Of a stretch of 64,000 nt of DNA, positions 38,691 through 50,690 are shown piece by piece; position 1 is the stretch's first letter; each line of letters starts with the position of its first letter. The translations under genes were made by a program, and so were the position numbers. Source of the stretch: Cenococcum geophilum 1.58. Lineage: Eukaryota; Ascomycota; Dothideomycetes; Gloniales; Gloniaceae. The notes beneath the pieces were generated by a model. It did no database searches. It was not told the origin of the DNA and was given only the letters and a program-made list of their open reading frames with translations. The stretch is taken from contig KV748176.1 of assembly GCA_001692895.1 (NCBI GenBank), positions 5,547,092 through 5,611,091 of the forward strand, written 5' to 3'.

Positions 38691-39994
38691 ACAGCCGCTA
38701 AATCCGTTAAGATCCTTACTGTATATGCGTTAGAGCAGGCACTTATAATATTATTAGGTTAGTATAGGGGTATATATAAAAGATAGGCCGGTATATAGGA
38801 TATATTAGTATATAGCTAGGGAAAAAGTAGAATAGTAAAATTAGCGGGCTGGTACGCAGAAATATAATACTATTTAACTTTACTTAATATAGCTTAGAGG
38901 AGTGTAGAGCCTTAACCTAAGCTATAGGAATACGTCCTTTAACTAAGCCTCTATTATATAATCACTAACTACTTTTAGGCGCTGCGGCCGCATACCCCAC
39001 TACTTACCCTTTTTAGAACTTTAGAAGTTATACTAGTTCTTAGTTAAGCGACTAACGTTTAAAGCTCTAACTAACTAGCTAAATCTATCGTAGATTAGAT
39101 AAAGCTAATAATGACTTCTTAATGTATATATAGAGGCTCTAGAGCTACGTTTAATAAAGTAGAGTTCTTATTCTTAATCGTCCTGTTTAATACTAAATCA
39201 CTCCCTTAAATATTGCTCGAGACGCAGTTAAAACTAGAGAAATATGCTATCTAAGAGTATTCTATTTAGCTTAGCGCAGCTTATAGATAGCGAGAAATAT
39301 AGCAACTTAAAACTTATATACCAGGGGCTGGAGTTTAAAGTCTATAAAGCGATTATATGCACCCAATCTTCTATACTTACAGCTACCTATAATGGAGGCT
39401 TTTAGGTAAAAGCTAACTAAATATCTAGTAGAATTAACCCTAACTAACTAACTAACGGGTAGGAGGCGGCGACTAATATTATAAATATTAACGAGTTCGA
39501 TTCCGGCACCGTTAAGAGGATAATCTAATTTATGTATAAGAGGGACTATAAGAATGGCAAGGAGGAGCAAGGATCTAATATCGACAACGCCGATGCCTTA
39601 TTGCTATCTAAACTAGATAATAGCGGTGGCGATAATAAAGACATAATAATACGGCTGACGACGGCCTATATTATACTTCGTCACGTCTATATTAATATAA
39701 TTACCGATTACTATAATATACTATAGCTAAAAGAGCTTATAAATATAAAAATCTAATATATTCTAGGAACCAGCTAGTCTATAGATGGGTTTCCTAATAT
39801 TATTAAGGATGTCTTTAGCCTACGTCAGGAAAAAAAATTTTGGGCACGTTGTCGCAAGCGAAAATCGGGGTCTGCAAAACCTGCGTAAGTCGCAATTTTG
39901 GCAATTTGCGGCGATTTGTAGCGATTTACTATAAACACACAGGCTACTCGTGTAAATCGCCGTAAATTGCTAAACCCTAATTTTTAGCTGCAAC

Positions 39995-40975
39995 AAAAAT
40001 ACTATAAAAGCTCTGTATAAAGCTCTGCACGGGGCTTTACACAAAGCTCTACGTATAAAGGCTCTGCATAAGGCTCTATATAAAGCTCTACACGAAGCTC
40101 TACACGAAGCTCTATACGAAGCTCTATATAAAGCTCTATACGAAGCTCTATATAAAGCTTTGCACGAGGCTCTATATAAGGCTTTATATAAAGCTCTACG
40201 TATAAAGGCTCTGCACGAGGCTCTATACAAAGCCCTACACAAAGCTCTACACAAAGCTCTGTATAAAGCTCTATATAAAGCTCTATATAAAGCTCTATAC
40301 GAAGCTTTATATAAGGCTCTATATAAGGCTCTATACGAAGCTCTGCGTATAGAGGCTCTATATAAGGCTTTACGCAAAGCTCTATACAAAGCTCTATACA
40401 AAGCTCTGTGTAAAGCTTTACATAAAGCTTTATATAAGGCTCTACACAAGACTCTATATAAAGCTCTGCGTATAGAGGCTCTATATAAGGCTTTACACGA
40501 AGCTCTGTATAAAGCTTTATACGAAGCTCTATATAAAACTCTATACGAAGCTCTATACGAAGCTTTGTACAAGGCTTTACACAAGGCTCTATATAAAGCT
40601 TTATGTATAAAGGCTCTGTATAAGACTCTATACGAAGCTCTATATAAAGCTCTATATAAAGCTCTGTACAAAGCTCTATATAAAGCTCTATACAAAGCTC
40701 TGCACGAAGCTTTACATAAAGCTCTGTATAAAGCTCTATATAAAGCTCTATACGAAGCTTTATATAAGGCTCTACATAAGGCTCTATATAAAGCTCTATA
40801 TATAGAGGCTCTATATAAGGCTCTGTACAAAGCTTTATACGAAGCTCTATATAAAGCTTTATAAAGCTCTATACAAAGCTCTATATATAGAGGCTCTGCA
40901 TAAGGCTCTATATAAGGCTCTACGCGAAGCTCTACGTATAGAGGCTCTACACAAAGCTATACACAAAGCCTTTAT
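39995..40975. repeat. 12-bp minisatellite (TATAAAGCTCTA type), RIPed
   Basis: About 80 units of 12 bp grading from CACGAAGCTCTG to TATAAAGCTCTA, with occasional inserts such as CGTATAGAGG. Because 12 is divisible by 3 and the unit has no stop in these frames, long open frames appear on both strands; they are not genes. Confidence 0.9.
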
Positions 40976-41124
40976 ATATGCGTGCGACATATTACTATTA
41001 GGTCCCCGCTATATTCCTAATAGCCTCTATACATGCCTCTGCTAAGTATACCCCCTATATACACCTAGGTAGCCACCTTATTTTTTACCCTTCTTTCCTT
41101 ACATCCTCCCTACCTAAGGAGACA

Positions 41125-41885
41125 CCGGAACGACGGCCGGCGGACGACCGTCGCCATCGCTAGACGACCGTTGCTAGAGCTAGACGACCGTTGCTAGAGC
41201 CAGACAGCCGGAGCCAGAGCCAGATGACCGTCTCTAGAGCTAGACGACCGTCGTTAGAGCTAGACGACCGTTATTAGAGCTAGACGACCGTTATTAGAGC
41301 TAGACGACCGTCGCCAGAGCCAGATAACCGTCGTTAGAGCTAGACGACTGTTGTTATTGCCAGACAACCGTTGCTAGAGCCAGATGACCGTCGCCAGAGC
41401 TAGACGACCGTCGCCAGAGCTAGATGGCCGGAGCCAGAGCTAGATAACCGTCGCCACAGCTAGACGACCGTCGTCAGAGCTAGACGACCGTCGCTATCGC
41501 CAGATAACTGGTTAGAGCTAGACGACCGTCATCATCGCCAGACGACCGTCGCCAGAGCTAGACGACCGTCGCTATCGCCAGACGGCCATCGCCAGAGCTA
41601 GATGACCGTCGCTAGAGCCAGACGACCGTCGCTAGAGCTAGATAACCGTCGCCAGAGCTAGATAACCGTTGCTAAAGCCAGACGGCCGGAGCCAGAGCTA
41701 GATGACCGTCGCTATAGCTAGATGACTGTCGTTAGAGCTAGACGACCGTTGCTATTATTAGATAATCGGCCAGAGCTAAACGACCGTTATTATCGCTAGA
41801 CGGCTGGAGCTAGAGCTAGATAACCGTCGCTAGAGCTAGATAACCGTCGCCAGAGCTAGGCAACCGTCGCTAGAGCCATATAATA
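41125..41885. repeat. 18-20-bp minisatellite (AGACGACCGTCGCCAGAGCT type)
   Basis: About 40 units containing the palindromic core GACGACCGTCG. The reverse complement of the same unit forms the arrays at 56935-57050 and 57335-57710. Confidence 0.9.
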
Positions 41886-41944
41886 ACCGTTTAAATAACT
41901 AGCCAGCGAATACTATAAACGATTCGATTAATCGATTAAATTAA

Positions 41945-42215
41945 GGTAATATAAATAGGTAGGCATAGGTAGGTAGGTATAGATAGGTAGGTAGGCATAG
42001 ATAGGTAGGCATAGACAGGTAGGTATAGATAGATAGGCATAGATAGGTAGGCATAGATAGGTAGGTATAGATAGGTAGGTATAGACAAATAGGTATAGAT
42101 AGGTAGGTATAAATAGGTAGGTATAGATAGATAGACAGATAGACAGACAGACAGACAGGTAGGTAGATAGGTAGGTAAGTAGGTAGGTAGGTAGGCAGGC
42201 AGGTAGATAGGTAGG
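41945..42215. repeat. TAGG/TAGA short-unit repeat
   Basis: Units of AGGTAGGTATAGAT and similar, ending in pure (GTAG)n. The reverse complement appears at 56600-56885 and 57055-57145. Confidence 0.9.
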
Positions 42216-42334
42216 TAGATAGCTTTATATTTTATATAGCTATAATATAAATATATTTAAAAGTATATTATAGCAATCTATGGAAATATGTAATAATTTA
42301 GTTACTATATAATATAATAATAATTTATATAGTT

Positions 42335-42440
42335 ACAATTTGTATAGTTTATACAGTTTGTATAGTTTATACAGTTTATACAGTTTATACAGTTCGTATA
42401 GTTTGTATAGTTTATATAGTTTATATAGTTTGCGCGCTAT
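42335..42440. repeat. 10-bp repeat GTTTATACAG
   Basis: About ten units of GTTTATACAG or GTTTGTATAG. No counterpart in the second minisatellite element. Confidence 0.85.
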
Positions 42441-43194
42441 ATAATTATAGGGTAGCAAAATGCTAGCATTAGTTTAGTAGTTAAGCATTTTACTACAATT
42501 TGCTAGTAGACGCTATAAACTTATTGCGAAATGCGCGGTTTATACAAATCGCTAACAACCATATACGACCGCCGCGATCGTACAGTTTACGGCAATTTGC
42601 GGCAAACCGCAACAACCTGCCATAAAAAAAATCCTGATGTAATAGGCGACTTAGCATTATATAATATAATTACCTTAATAGCGGCTAAGTATATTAAAGA
42701 GCTTGTTAAACTTAGGGACTTCGTAGAGCTAGACGTTATAAGCAATTTTGCTATTAGTATTATACGGACAGCGATTACCGCATCTAAGGATATAGAGGAA
42801 AATTTTATGCTAAAACTTTAAGCTGTCTAATCTTAGCTATAATAAATAGAATTACTACTTTAATCCGCCGAGGTAAGGTATGTCGCGGCTGAGCGCAAAA
42901 GTAAAAACATTAATAACTGTCTTAATACCCTCTGCACGACTAGGACCTGTTATAATATTAGTTATAAAGCCGAGTTTATATATTATATTAAGGATAGCAG
43001 TTATCTATCTAACCCTAATTACCCTTATATACTTTGTTGTAAAAGGTGTGAGCGTTATATATAAGTAAAGATATATAGCTTAGGAGATCGGCTTAGGTAG
43101 GAAGTCATTATATTGTTTAGGTTGATCTAAGAAATTCAAATGTATATCTCGTCCATAGTCGATCTGTTAGATATTGTATAGCAACTATATTATC

Positions 43195-43330
43195 TATCTC
43201 CTATTAGCCTCTCCTTACTTCACCCTTTACTCCTTACCCCTTACCCCTTACCCTTTACCCCTTACCCCTTACCTTACCCTTTATCTTATCCTTTACCTTA
43301 CCCTCACTTTTACCCTCACCTATTACCCCT
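43195..43330. repeat. CCCCTTA-type repeat, telomere-like
   Basis: Irregular run of TTACCCCTTACCCC and TTACCCTTTACC units, so the other strand reads GGGGTAA and GGGTAAA. It lies just 3' of the captain gene. The units are not the exact fungal TTAGGG telomere repeat. Confidence 0.7.
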
Positions 43331-43499
43331 TGCCCCCCTGGACGAATTATAAAATCCTAGTTATTATATTTATTCTACTAAATACTAGAATAGGATTGGA
43401 TAATAATAGACTAAAATAAAATAAAAAGTAGTAAAGAATAATAAGATAAGCGAGAAATGACTAGGAAAAGGTCCTATATATAAGGAACGTATAGTTCTA

Positions 43500-46096
43500 A
43501 ATTTACCAGTTATATGCCTTTCTATTAGTACTAGAGGGTTAGTATAGGATTCTCGTATAAGTAAGGCAACTTACCTAGCGGTGCCTCTTAATTAGATACT
43601 ATACGCCATGCATAAGGGCTGCGTGATTTTTAAAATACTTAAGTCCTTTAATCCACTCTAAATAATAAGGATACTTATAGCAGAACCTTTACCTAAACAC
43701 TCCTTCTATAACATAATTATTAAGATGCTTTTATAGTGTATCCTTCTTTACAAATAGGCGGGTCTGCCTTAGCGTTAAGAGTTAGTTATTGCCAATATAG
43801 ATAAGGCAAATAAGATTAGTAAACGTCATAGGATGCGGCAGCTGTATTATCTTAATACCCTCTTCCTTAATTGGGACCGCGCTCTACATCTTATCCGGGT
43901 TTTTTTAGAAAGGCGAGTCTAAGCTAATATATTCTTTCTGCCGCTTTGCCTATTAATGGGTACTAGTATTAGTGTTACTTACACCTCTTTTTACGCCTAC
44001 TACACTTTAGTCTACTTTAGACCTAAGTTAAAGTCCGATAGCCTTACTTAGGATCCCATTCTACTAGCTCTCTTATTAATTATAATACTTAACAAGATTA
44101 CGGATAAACTTTATACGGAGTTTTATAGCGTACCCTTCTTTAAGCTCGTTTAGCGGCTAAGACAGCAGTTTAGCAATAGCAGCATGTTTACGAAATTTAT
44201 ACTATATAGCTAAACGGGTGGGAATGTCCGTCCTAATACTACTACTAAGCTGTCTTTTAATATTATAATCGTCGATAATATTATAAAAATTAAGAATAAC
44301 CTAGTCCTCTTTTTGTTTATATAGAACGTTTGTAATACTATAAAGTTTACGTCTGGCTTTATCGTAACGGTTGTATAGTTTCGTTCCCTTTACGGCATTA
44401 ATAGGGTAATATCCTCGGCTCCTAATCTTTTGTTTATATCGCTCTCGTTTCTTATAAAGCTGTAAAATATTAGGGTATTAATTAAGTTTTAACTAGAATT
44501 TAAGCTTTTACTTATTAGTTAGACCTATAGGGGCCCGCTCGTTTCTTAAAATCCCTATCCGTGCGGTATATTAGATAAGGTCGTCCTATAATAGAGTCCT
44601 AAAGTAGATTAACTGGAAATCGCGCTTAATTAAATTAAGTAAATAAAACCGTTAGTAGGTATTGCCGTAATGACCTATTATCTGATTTCGCTCTTCTAGA
44701 GTAAGGGTGGCTAGAAAGGTTAGTTAATAGATATACTTATATTAAATCAGATACTTACTATTTAATTTTCTTCTAAACGCTTATTATAGCTAGTAAAGTT
44801 TAAGCGATTATTTAAACCCGGCTACTCAGCCTAACTATATATAGTGATCGCGGCATTTCTAGTAAGGGAATGCTTTGGTGTCTAATACTCCCCTATAACT
44901 AGCCATTATCTTAATATCTTAAAAGATAGGTTATTCCTCCATCTGCTTCTTAAACTTCACTTTAAGACTCTCTTTATTTACTAGGATTTCGAGTTTAAAA
45001 ATCTCTTCTAGTAAAGTATAATGGCGTTAAAATATATTATCCGTAATAGCAAGGCTTATAAGATAGGATAGAATATAAAAAGCTAGGATGTTTTTAAGAT
45101 AGAAAATAAACCTCTTACTATAGGTCTATTAGCGCCATTCGCGCCGTCTTTAATCGGCGTTACTATATACCGTCTACCTATACCTTTAGAATTCTTAATA
45201 TATATAAGACTTACGAGGGCGACAGTTATAGTTTAATTAAAGTTTTTTGCATCGCGAACTTTTAGGATTATAATATGTTTATATAAAAGCGCTTTATTAG
45301 AGCCTCTTACGCTTAAACTTTTAATAAGAGCTTAGGGTCTTATTGCCGTGGCACTAGAGAGGAGGAGGATTGCTCCCATTTGCACTTAAAAACGACTATA
45401 GTAAGGCTTTACGTCTATTATCTAATGGGCATTAATAATTACATATAAGTCTTATATATATATTACATGCTTTTCTTTCTCCAACGTATTTAGCTCGTAT
45501 ATTAGCGTTAAGTAGGTTAGAATCCACTATAACAAATTAGCTAAGTTTTTTTTTTAAAGGTTAAAGATCGCCCTATATCTTGTATATCAAGTTCTGCGCT
45601 ATTATTTATACTATAGCCTACTATATCTATAAATTTGCACAGAATTCGTCTCTAGTACGCCTTAATCGCGCTTTCCTTCTTAATTTGTGAATTCTTTACG
45701 CGCTATTTAAGGTATATTTTAAGCGTATCGGCCACACACTAATAAAGGGCCTCAGTTAGGTTAGACTTAACTTTTAGGTAGAACCTAAATATAAATCGTT
45801 AGTATTATAAGGTAAATCTTAGTCTAAATATAAACGAACTTTTCCTAATTCTAGAATTTATGCTTAATAAGAGAAGTAGACCAGGGCTTCTATTTTAACT
45901 TTACTCTTCCTTAACCTTTATAATACACAATCCTCTACCGTAAATATTCCCCCTTAGACTTAGCGTCTTCCCTAACTCTAGAGTTAGAGCTTAAATCTAA
46001 GTTTAAAGCTAGCTTAAAATAAGACGGCTTACCTAGTTTAAGGTCTAAGCTAGAGGCTAAATCTATATTTTACTATTTTTTGCTTTAAGAAGGCAT
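43500..46096 (-). pseudogene. DUF3435 tyrosine recombinase (Starship captain-type), RIPed
   Basis: From ATG 46096 the minus strand keeps about 865 codons of DUF3435 pattern. The N-terminal third has ADTLKIYLK and KKESAIKAY. The middle has GSNKALLYKHI-like and IKNSKGIG-like traces, in mixed frames. The catalytic half has LEEIFKLEILVNKESLKVK, ALPY...CRDHYI-LG-VAGFK (44818-44880) and the recombinase box EERNQIIGHYGNTYQRFY (44645-44700), which keeps the His and the nucleophilic Tyr. The paired arginines before AFRRKLN have become stops. A C2H2-like tail (LFVKKDTLQKHLNNYVIEGV, then FKNHAALMHGV) ends it near 43500. In live elements this enzyme cuts and joins Starship ends. It starts 577 bp from the right edge and faces inward, the captain position. 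Confidence 0.85.
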
Positions 46097-46673
46097 AGTA
46101 GTTAAACGCGTGGTGTCTTAGTGCTTTAGCAGCTGCTAGTTACCTATACGCAGAAGCTAGCTTAAGAGTAACTGCTGTTAATAGGAACGCTGAAAAAGGC
46201 TCTACGGGAGATAGGCGTTTTTAAGAGTGGGATAGGGCCAAAAAACCCCGTAAGTAGAAACCTAGAAATTGAGTATTAGAAGTGAATAATATAATAATAG
46301 GGGAAAATATATATATAGCTACTGTGGGAAAAGGGTTAAAGGAGCGTAGTGTAGAAGGGAGGTTTTATTGGGTAAGGGTAGTGCTTTTAGCAGAGGATAA
46401 GGACAAAGGTGGAAACTAGATTAGGTAGGCGGCGGATGTCTATAGCTTCTTAAATAGCTATTAAGGGACGTTTAGGGAGCTTTGAGAGGTATATTGTAGG
46501 GCTGCACGCGCGCTTCTAGGTTTAGTGGGTAAGGGAGACCCTACCGCCCTTGGCACGCTTAGTATGTTATAAAAGCGGTAATAGATATGGGTCTAAGCAA
46601 GAAGAAATAGCCTCCTAAAACGGGGGGTAGGAACCTCTAAATCTGGCTGCGTCTTCCCTAATAATAAGATTCT
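46097..46673. other. 5' end and probable captain promoter region
   Basis: 577 bp between the captain start and the right edge of the insertion. GC-richer than G2 beyond the edge. No gene. The terminal 30 bases show no clear inverted match to the left end of the insertion. Confidence 0.5.
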
Positions 46674-46682
46674 AGTAGTTAT
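46674..46682. repeat. 9-bp direct repeat, right edge of the 33-kb insertion
   Basis: AGTAGTTAT, identical to 13663-13671. Confidence 0.8.
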
Positions 46683-47648
46683 AAAACGATATTTTAGGTT
46701 ATTAAAAGCTTATTTATATTTAGTAATCTATTTAAATCTTATATTCTTTTTTATTAAGTTTACTAATAGCTAAACGATTTTTAAGAAGTGATTAATAAAT
46801 TAATAGTAGAAATTTGCGAATTCTAAAAATCCTTAAATATCTTATATACTACTAGGACTTTCCTAGTTTATAATTATAGCGATTTTCTTAGGGTTTATTT
46901 TAATTCCGTTACGGGATATAATTAGGCCTAAGTATGTAACTTCGGATATATAGAACTTGTATTTCTTAATATTATATTATAAGCCCGCGTTTTATAGGCG
47001 TTTAAAAACTATTTAAATATGCTTTTAATGCTTAAAAAGCGAAGATAAGTAGATTAAGATATTATTAATATACGCGGTAATAAATACATTAAGGAATTCG
47101 CGAAGTGTATTATTAGCGTATTACTAAAACGTACTAAGACCGTTTTTTACACTAAATAGCATTACTAGGTATTTAAAAAGTCCCTATTATATACAGAAAG
47201 CTATATACTTCTTATCTCCTTTATAAATATAGATTTAATTAAAGGCAGTGACTATATTAAGCTTTATAAAGTATTATACTTTTACTAAGTAGTTAAGCGT
47301 TTCTTAAAGCAGAGGAATTAGATATTAGTTTTAAATTATAATTATATTTAGGGCTTAATAATTAATATAGAACCTTAAGCCTCCTTTAGGTTTTTTTAAC
47401 GAATAGTATAGGTAAGGTAAATAGTAATTAACTAGGGTAAATAAATCCTTTCTTTAGGTGCTCTTTAAGGTATTATTACATTATAAGCAGCTCTTCTTAT
47501 AATATACCGTATAATAGGCCGAACTTTAGCGTTATACTAGGTTTAAGTTCTATTTTAAAATTATACTTATCTTAATATAGGGGTAGTTAATCTATAAATC
47601 GTTTCTTAAACATATTAATTAGATTATAATATTCTTTAAATATAAAAG

Positions 47649-49699
47649 TGTCTAAATAAGGTTCTGTAATATAGTAGACACAGTTACTTATAACTAATTG
47701 GGTTAACTATATAAGCTAAGCGAGCTCAGGAGATCCACCAAATTCTACCTATAGAAGTAGGAATAAGAAGGAAGAAATCGATTAAGACTAAAACCCCCCC
47801 TACTGCGGTTCCAACACTAATTAGTGCCGCATAGATCAGTAAGGTATAATAAAGAAAGGCACTATCTAATTCTCTAGACCTCTCGTCGAAGGCTAAGAAT
47901 TAAGCTACTACTTACTAAGCCTAAAGGCCAGTTTATAAGGTTCCTCGCGCTTCTAACCTACGTCTATTACGCCTTTAGAACAATTAATTTGTGGTTATTT
48001 CTACGCTTCTAGTCCAACTGTCAAATTAACTGCGGAACTAAAAGATGGCTACCTCCGCGATAAATACCAAAAAATCTACCTCCGCGATAGATACTAAAAA
48101 ATAGGAGACTGGAATTAACGCGACCGTAACCAACATTAAGGAAGTTAAAGCATTCGTTAATTGGCGCTTATTAATATACAAGGAAAATAGATAGAAGGGA
48201 TTTAACCTATAGGAGAGCTTTATTAACGATTTTAAGTTGTTTATAAGGGATATACTTAATAACCTTGGCAAGGATCGATTAAAGAAGATTAGAGATTACC
48301 TCCGTAAAAATAGAGTATACGTACGGAAGGAGGCAAGGAAGTCAATTACAGACGGCCTCTTAGGAACCATTCACGAACCAACTCTCTTAAAATGGCCTAC
48401 CGACGACCCTACCGACGGCCCTGCTGACGACCCTACCCTAGCCCTACCATTACTACCAACTGCCCCCGTTCAAGCTATTTAACCATTAAATACCCTGTTA
48501 AATCCAACCCTAACTTTAGCACGAATTACCCAAGCCATAGACCAGCTCGCCCTACAAGGAAACTTCGGAAGAGAGATTACTAACTTAGCTAAGCTCTATA
48601 TGGACGAAGTTAAATACTCTAGTAAATAAGATAACTTTAATTTTAAGTTTAAGATCTTCTAAAACTACTGCCTTTAAGCCAGCGTCCCTAAGCAAGCGTA
48701 TATTATTGCTATTCCTACTATACTCCGCGGCCTTACTCTTAAATACTACTTTACCTACCTTAAAGATCTTAACCTTCTCAAGAATATATGCATAGGCCTT
48801 AAATTATACTTTAAAGGCGACGAATACAAACGCGATATCCTATTAAAGTGGAATGCAATTACGCTTAAATAAGTTACTGCTTAAAAAGGACTTAATACAG
48901 GCCAAGCATTTTAGATATTAATTAACGAGATATGGCAGCTATAACGTAGGTTAGCAAAGAACCTCTAAAATAACATAATATTCTATAATAAGCTCCTTAC
49001 TGCGTGCTAAGACGTACCAGCTTGCAAACTAGCCTATTTTCAACCCGCTACTACCCTTACCGGCCTTATTAGCGACATTAAATCCTTAATTATAACGTAC
49101 GGTAAATAAGAACTAGAGATTAAATTATTCTATACTAACTAATAATACAACTCCTCTAACCAACGACATTACCCCCCTAATTGTTAATACCGCAATAAGG
49201 GCAAAAAGTGCTTTGTATGCAGTAAATCTGGATATTAGTCTATAAACCATATAAAGGAAGAAAGGGACCAAAGAATACGTTAATACATCTCCGATTTTAA
49301 GGGTAGTAACGGCAATACTGATAACAACGACGACGATAACTAAGGGGATACCTTTATAGCGAGGTTTAGAGCTTTTAACTTCTACCTCGATATAGAACCC
49401 TGCCCTAGCTATTACAGCGACCCTAAGGCGGAGGCGTTTTGGGCTAAGTTTATAAAGGGAGAGAGATAGAGACTACGGACTCATTTACTAGTATTATTTT
49501 ATTCTCTTTTTTATTTCCTAGTTGTTGCTAGTATCTAAATAAGGTTCTGTAATATAGTAGACACGGTTGCTTGTAACTAATTAGGTTAACCATATAAGCT
49601 AAGCGAGCTCAGGAGATCCACTAAATTCCACCTATAGAAGTAGGAATAAGAAGGAAGAAATCGATTAAGACTAAAACCCCCCCTACCGTGGTTCCAACA
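47649..49699 (+). mobile_element. Gag-only LTR element B
   Basis: Two 168-bp LTRs (47649-47816, 49532-49699), TRTCTAAATAAGG to GGTTCCAACA, with perfect AAAAG duplications (47644-47648, 49700-49704). A single plus-strand Gag-like frame starts at 48045 and ends near 49470. It includes a long Asp/Pro-rich segment, a helical core and a zinc knuckle (CFVCSKSGYQSINHIKEE, near 49210). The 1.7-kb interior has no space for pol. It sits inside the G2 reverse-transcriptase region. The structure is whole as a non-autonomous element; gag has a moderate number of breaks. Confidence 0.85.
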
Positions 49700-50690
49700 A
49701 AAAGGTTAGGGGTTAATATATTGCTTTAGTTCTAACGCTTTTTTAATATCTTTTAGTGTTATAGTAAAGATCTTATAGTCTCGTTTTCTTACTAATAAGT
49801 AAAAGGGTGCGGCTTATACTATATAAATTTTAAGGGGTTTTAATATATTATCTTCGCATTCTTTACTATAATTAGTAGTTATAACTTTATTATATTAGTT
49901 TAAGGTTTATAGTAAGGGCAATTTATATTATATTAAATTTAAATAATTATATGCATATTTATAGGGCAAGTGGTATTTTAAGTAATAACTTCGGCAGTAA
50001 GTTGTATGGAATTTTAGTATTTCTTTAACCTAGCTAATTAAAGGGTTATATTATTTTAGCTATCTATATTTAAGTATTACCTTATAATGCTTTAAGGGTA
50101 TTATAAATAGGGAAATATATTTAAGGTATTTACCTATCCGCATCTTTATAAGAGCGTAGTGCATTAGTTTACTATATATTAAAGGCTTACTATTAAAGCC
50201 TTATAGGCCTTAGGGCTTATTAAGTTTCTTTAAATTTAAGCGTTAAGTTTTTGCGTAGTTTATATTAATAAAGCCTATACTAGTAACTCCGCTATCCATA
50301 AGGATTTATACTTCCTTCTATTTTTTAAGTATTTAAATTTCGCTAAGTATATTAAGGGAGTTATGTTATATATTAGCGCTAAAAGAGCCTAGGTACTTAT
50401 ACTCTTCTATTTCTTATCCTAAGGCGTAACTTAGCCCTAGAACAATTTATTTTCTAAATTAACTAAAGGTAAGATACTTTATAGCGATTAAGTATAATTT
50501 ATAAAATAAGTGCGACTTAAGGACTAAAAGGAGCTACGGCGGACCTTTTTAAAAGGGTAAGTTCGGCAATCCCTTTAAATATATCTCTTTTTTCTATATC
50601 TAAAATATTCTCTATTTATAGCTTATATTCTTTATTTGTTGGTTCCTAAGGGTATATAGGATTAAGTAGCATTAAGGTCTATAGGGTTAT

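Larger units (their letters stand above)
39823..42639 (-). mobile_element. Minisatellite-filled TIR transposon, copy 1 (RIPed)
   Basis: 2817 bp between a duplicated TA (39821-39822, 42640-42641). Terminal inverted repeats: CGTCAGGAAAAAAAATTTTG at the left and, reverse-complemented, CATCAGGATTTTTTTTATGG at the right. The inside is four tandem arrays: 12-bp, 39995-40975; 18-20-bp, 41125-41885; TAGG-type, 41945-42215; and 10-bp GTTTATACAG, 42335-42440. No transposase. It shares its central arrays and the spacers between them with the element at 56271-59000, in opposite orientation. Its removal restores the BTB frame. Strand is given as minus relative to copy 2. Confidence 0.75.
39244..42821 (+). 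pseudogene. BTB/POZ domain gene split by a minisatellite transposon
   Basis: Part 1 starts at ATG 39244: LSLAQLIDSEKYSNLKLIYQ, GLEFKVYKAIICTQSSILTA, NGGFQ, then INEFDSGTVKRIIQFMYKRD. This is the fungal BTB fold order, in which the GREFKVHKAVVC-type strand and the Y(M)YTGDY segment are diagnostic. It runs to CTA at 39820. Part 2 resumes at 42642: IGDLALYNIITLIAAKYIKE to the TAA at 42819. Leaving out 39823-42639 and one TA joins the parts in frame to about 252 residues. About five RIP-type stops remain in part 1. BTB proteins act as dimers, often as adaptors for Cul3 ligases; the role here is unknown. It is the gene nearest the captain on its 3' side. Confidence 0.75.
13672..46673 (-). mobile_element. 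Starship-like giant transposon, RIPed relic, about 33 kb
   Basis: A single insertion in G2 with exact edges given by the 9-bp direct repeat AGTAGTTAT. The gene nearest the right end, transcribed inward on the minus strand, is a DUF3435 tyrosine recombinase. Starships are ascomycete elements of tens of kb to hundreds of kb whose first 5' gene is such a captain, facing inward; so the 5' end is here the right end. Readable cargo going left: BTB protein, unrecognised genes, FunK1 kinase, unrecognised genes, SANT/Myb-like protein. No convincing terminal inverted repeat is visible. All genes carry RIP stops, so the element is dead. The identification as a Starship is inference from layout and captain family. 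Confidence 0.75.

Noticed and set aside
39970-40864. Two long open frames (286 and 234 codons) on opposite strands with ALYK/ALYRA repeats
   Set aside because: They are the two readings of a 12-bp minisatellite. A 12-mer with no stop stays open in any length; no start context, no domain.
13672-46673. Mutator-like or hAT element, because the direct repeat is 9 bp
   Set aside because: No convincing terminal inverted repeats and no MULE or hAT transposase seen. A DUF3435 gene at the edge fits better. This alternative is not fully excluded.
13672-46673. Polinton or other virus-like giant element
   Set aside because: No protein-primed polymerase, ATPase, protease or capsid gene and no long terminal inverted repeats were seen.
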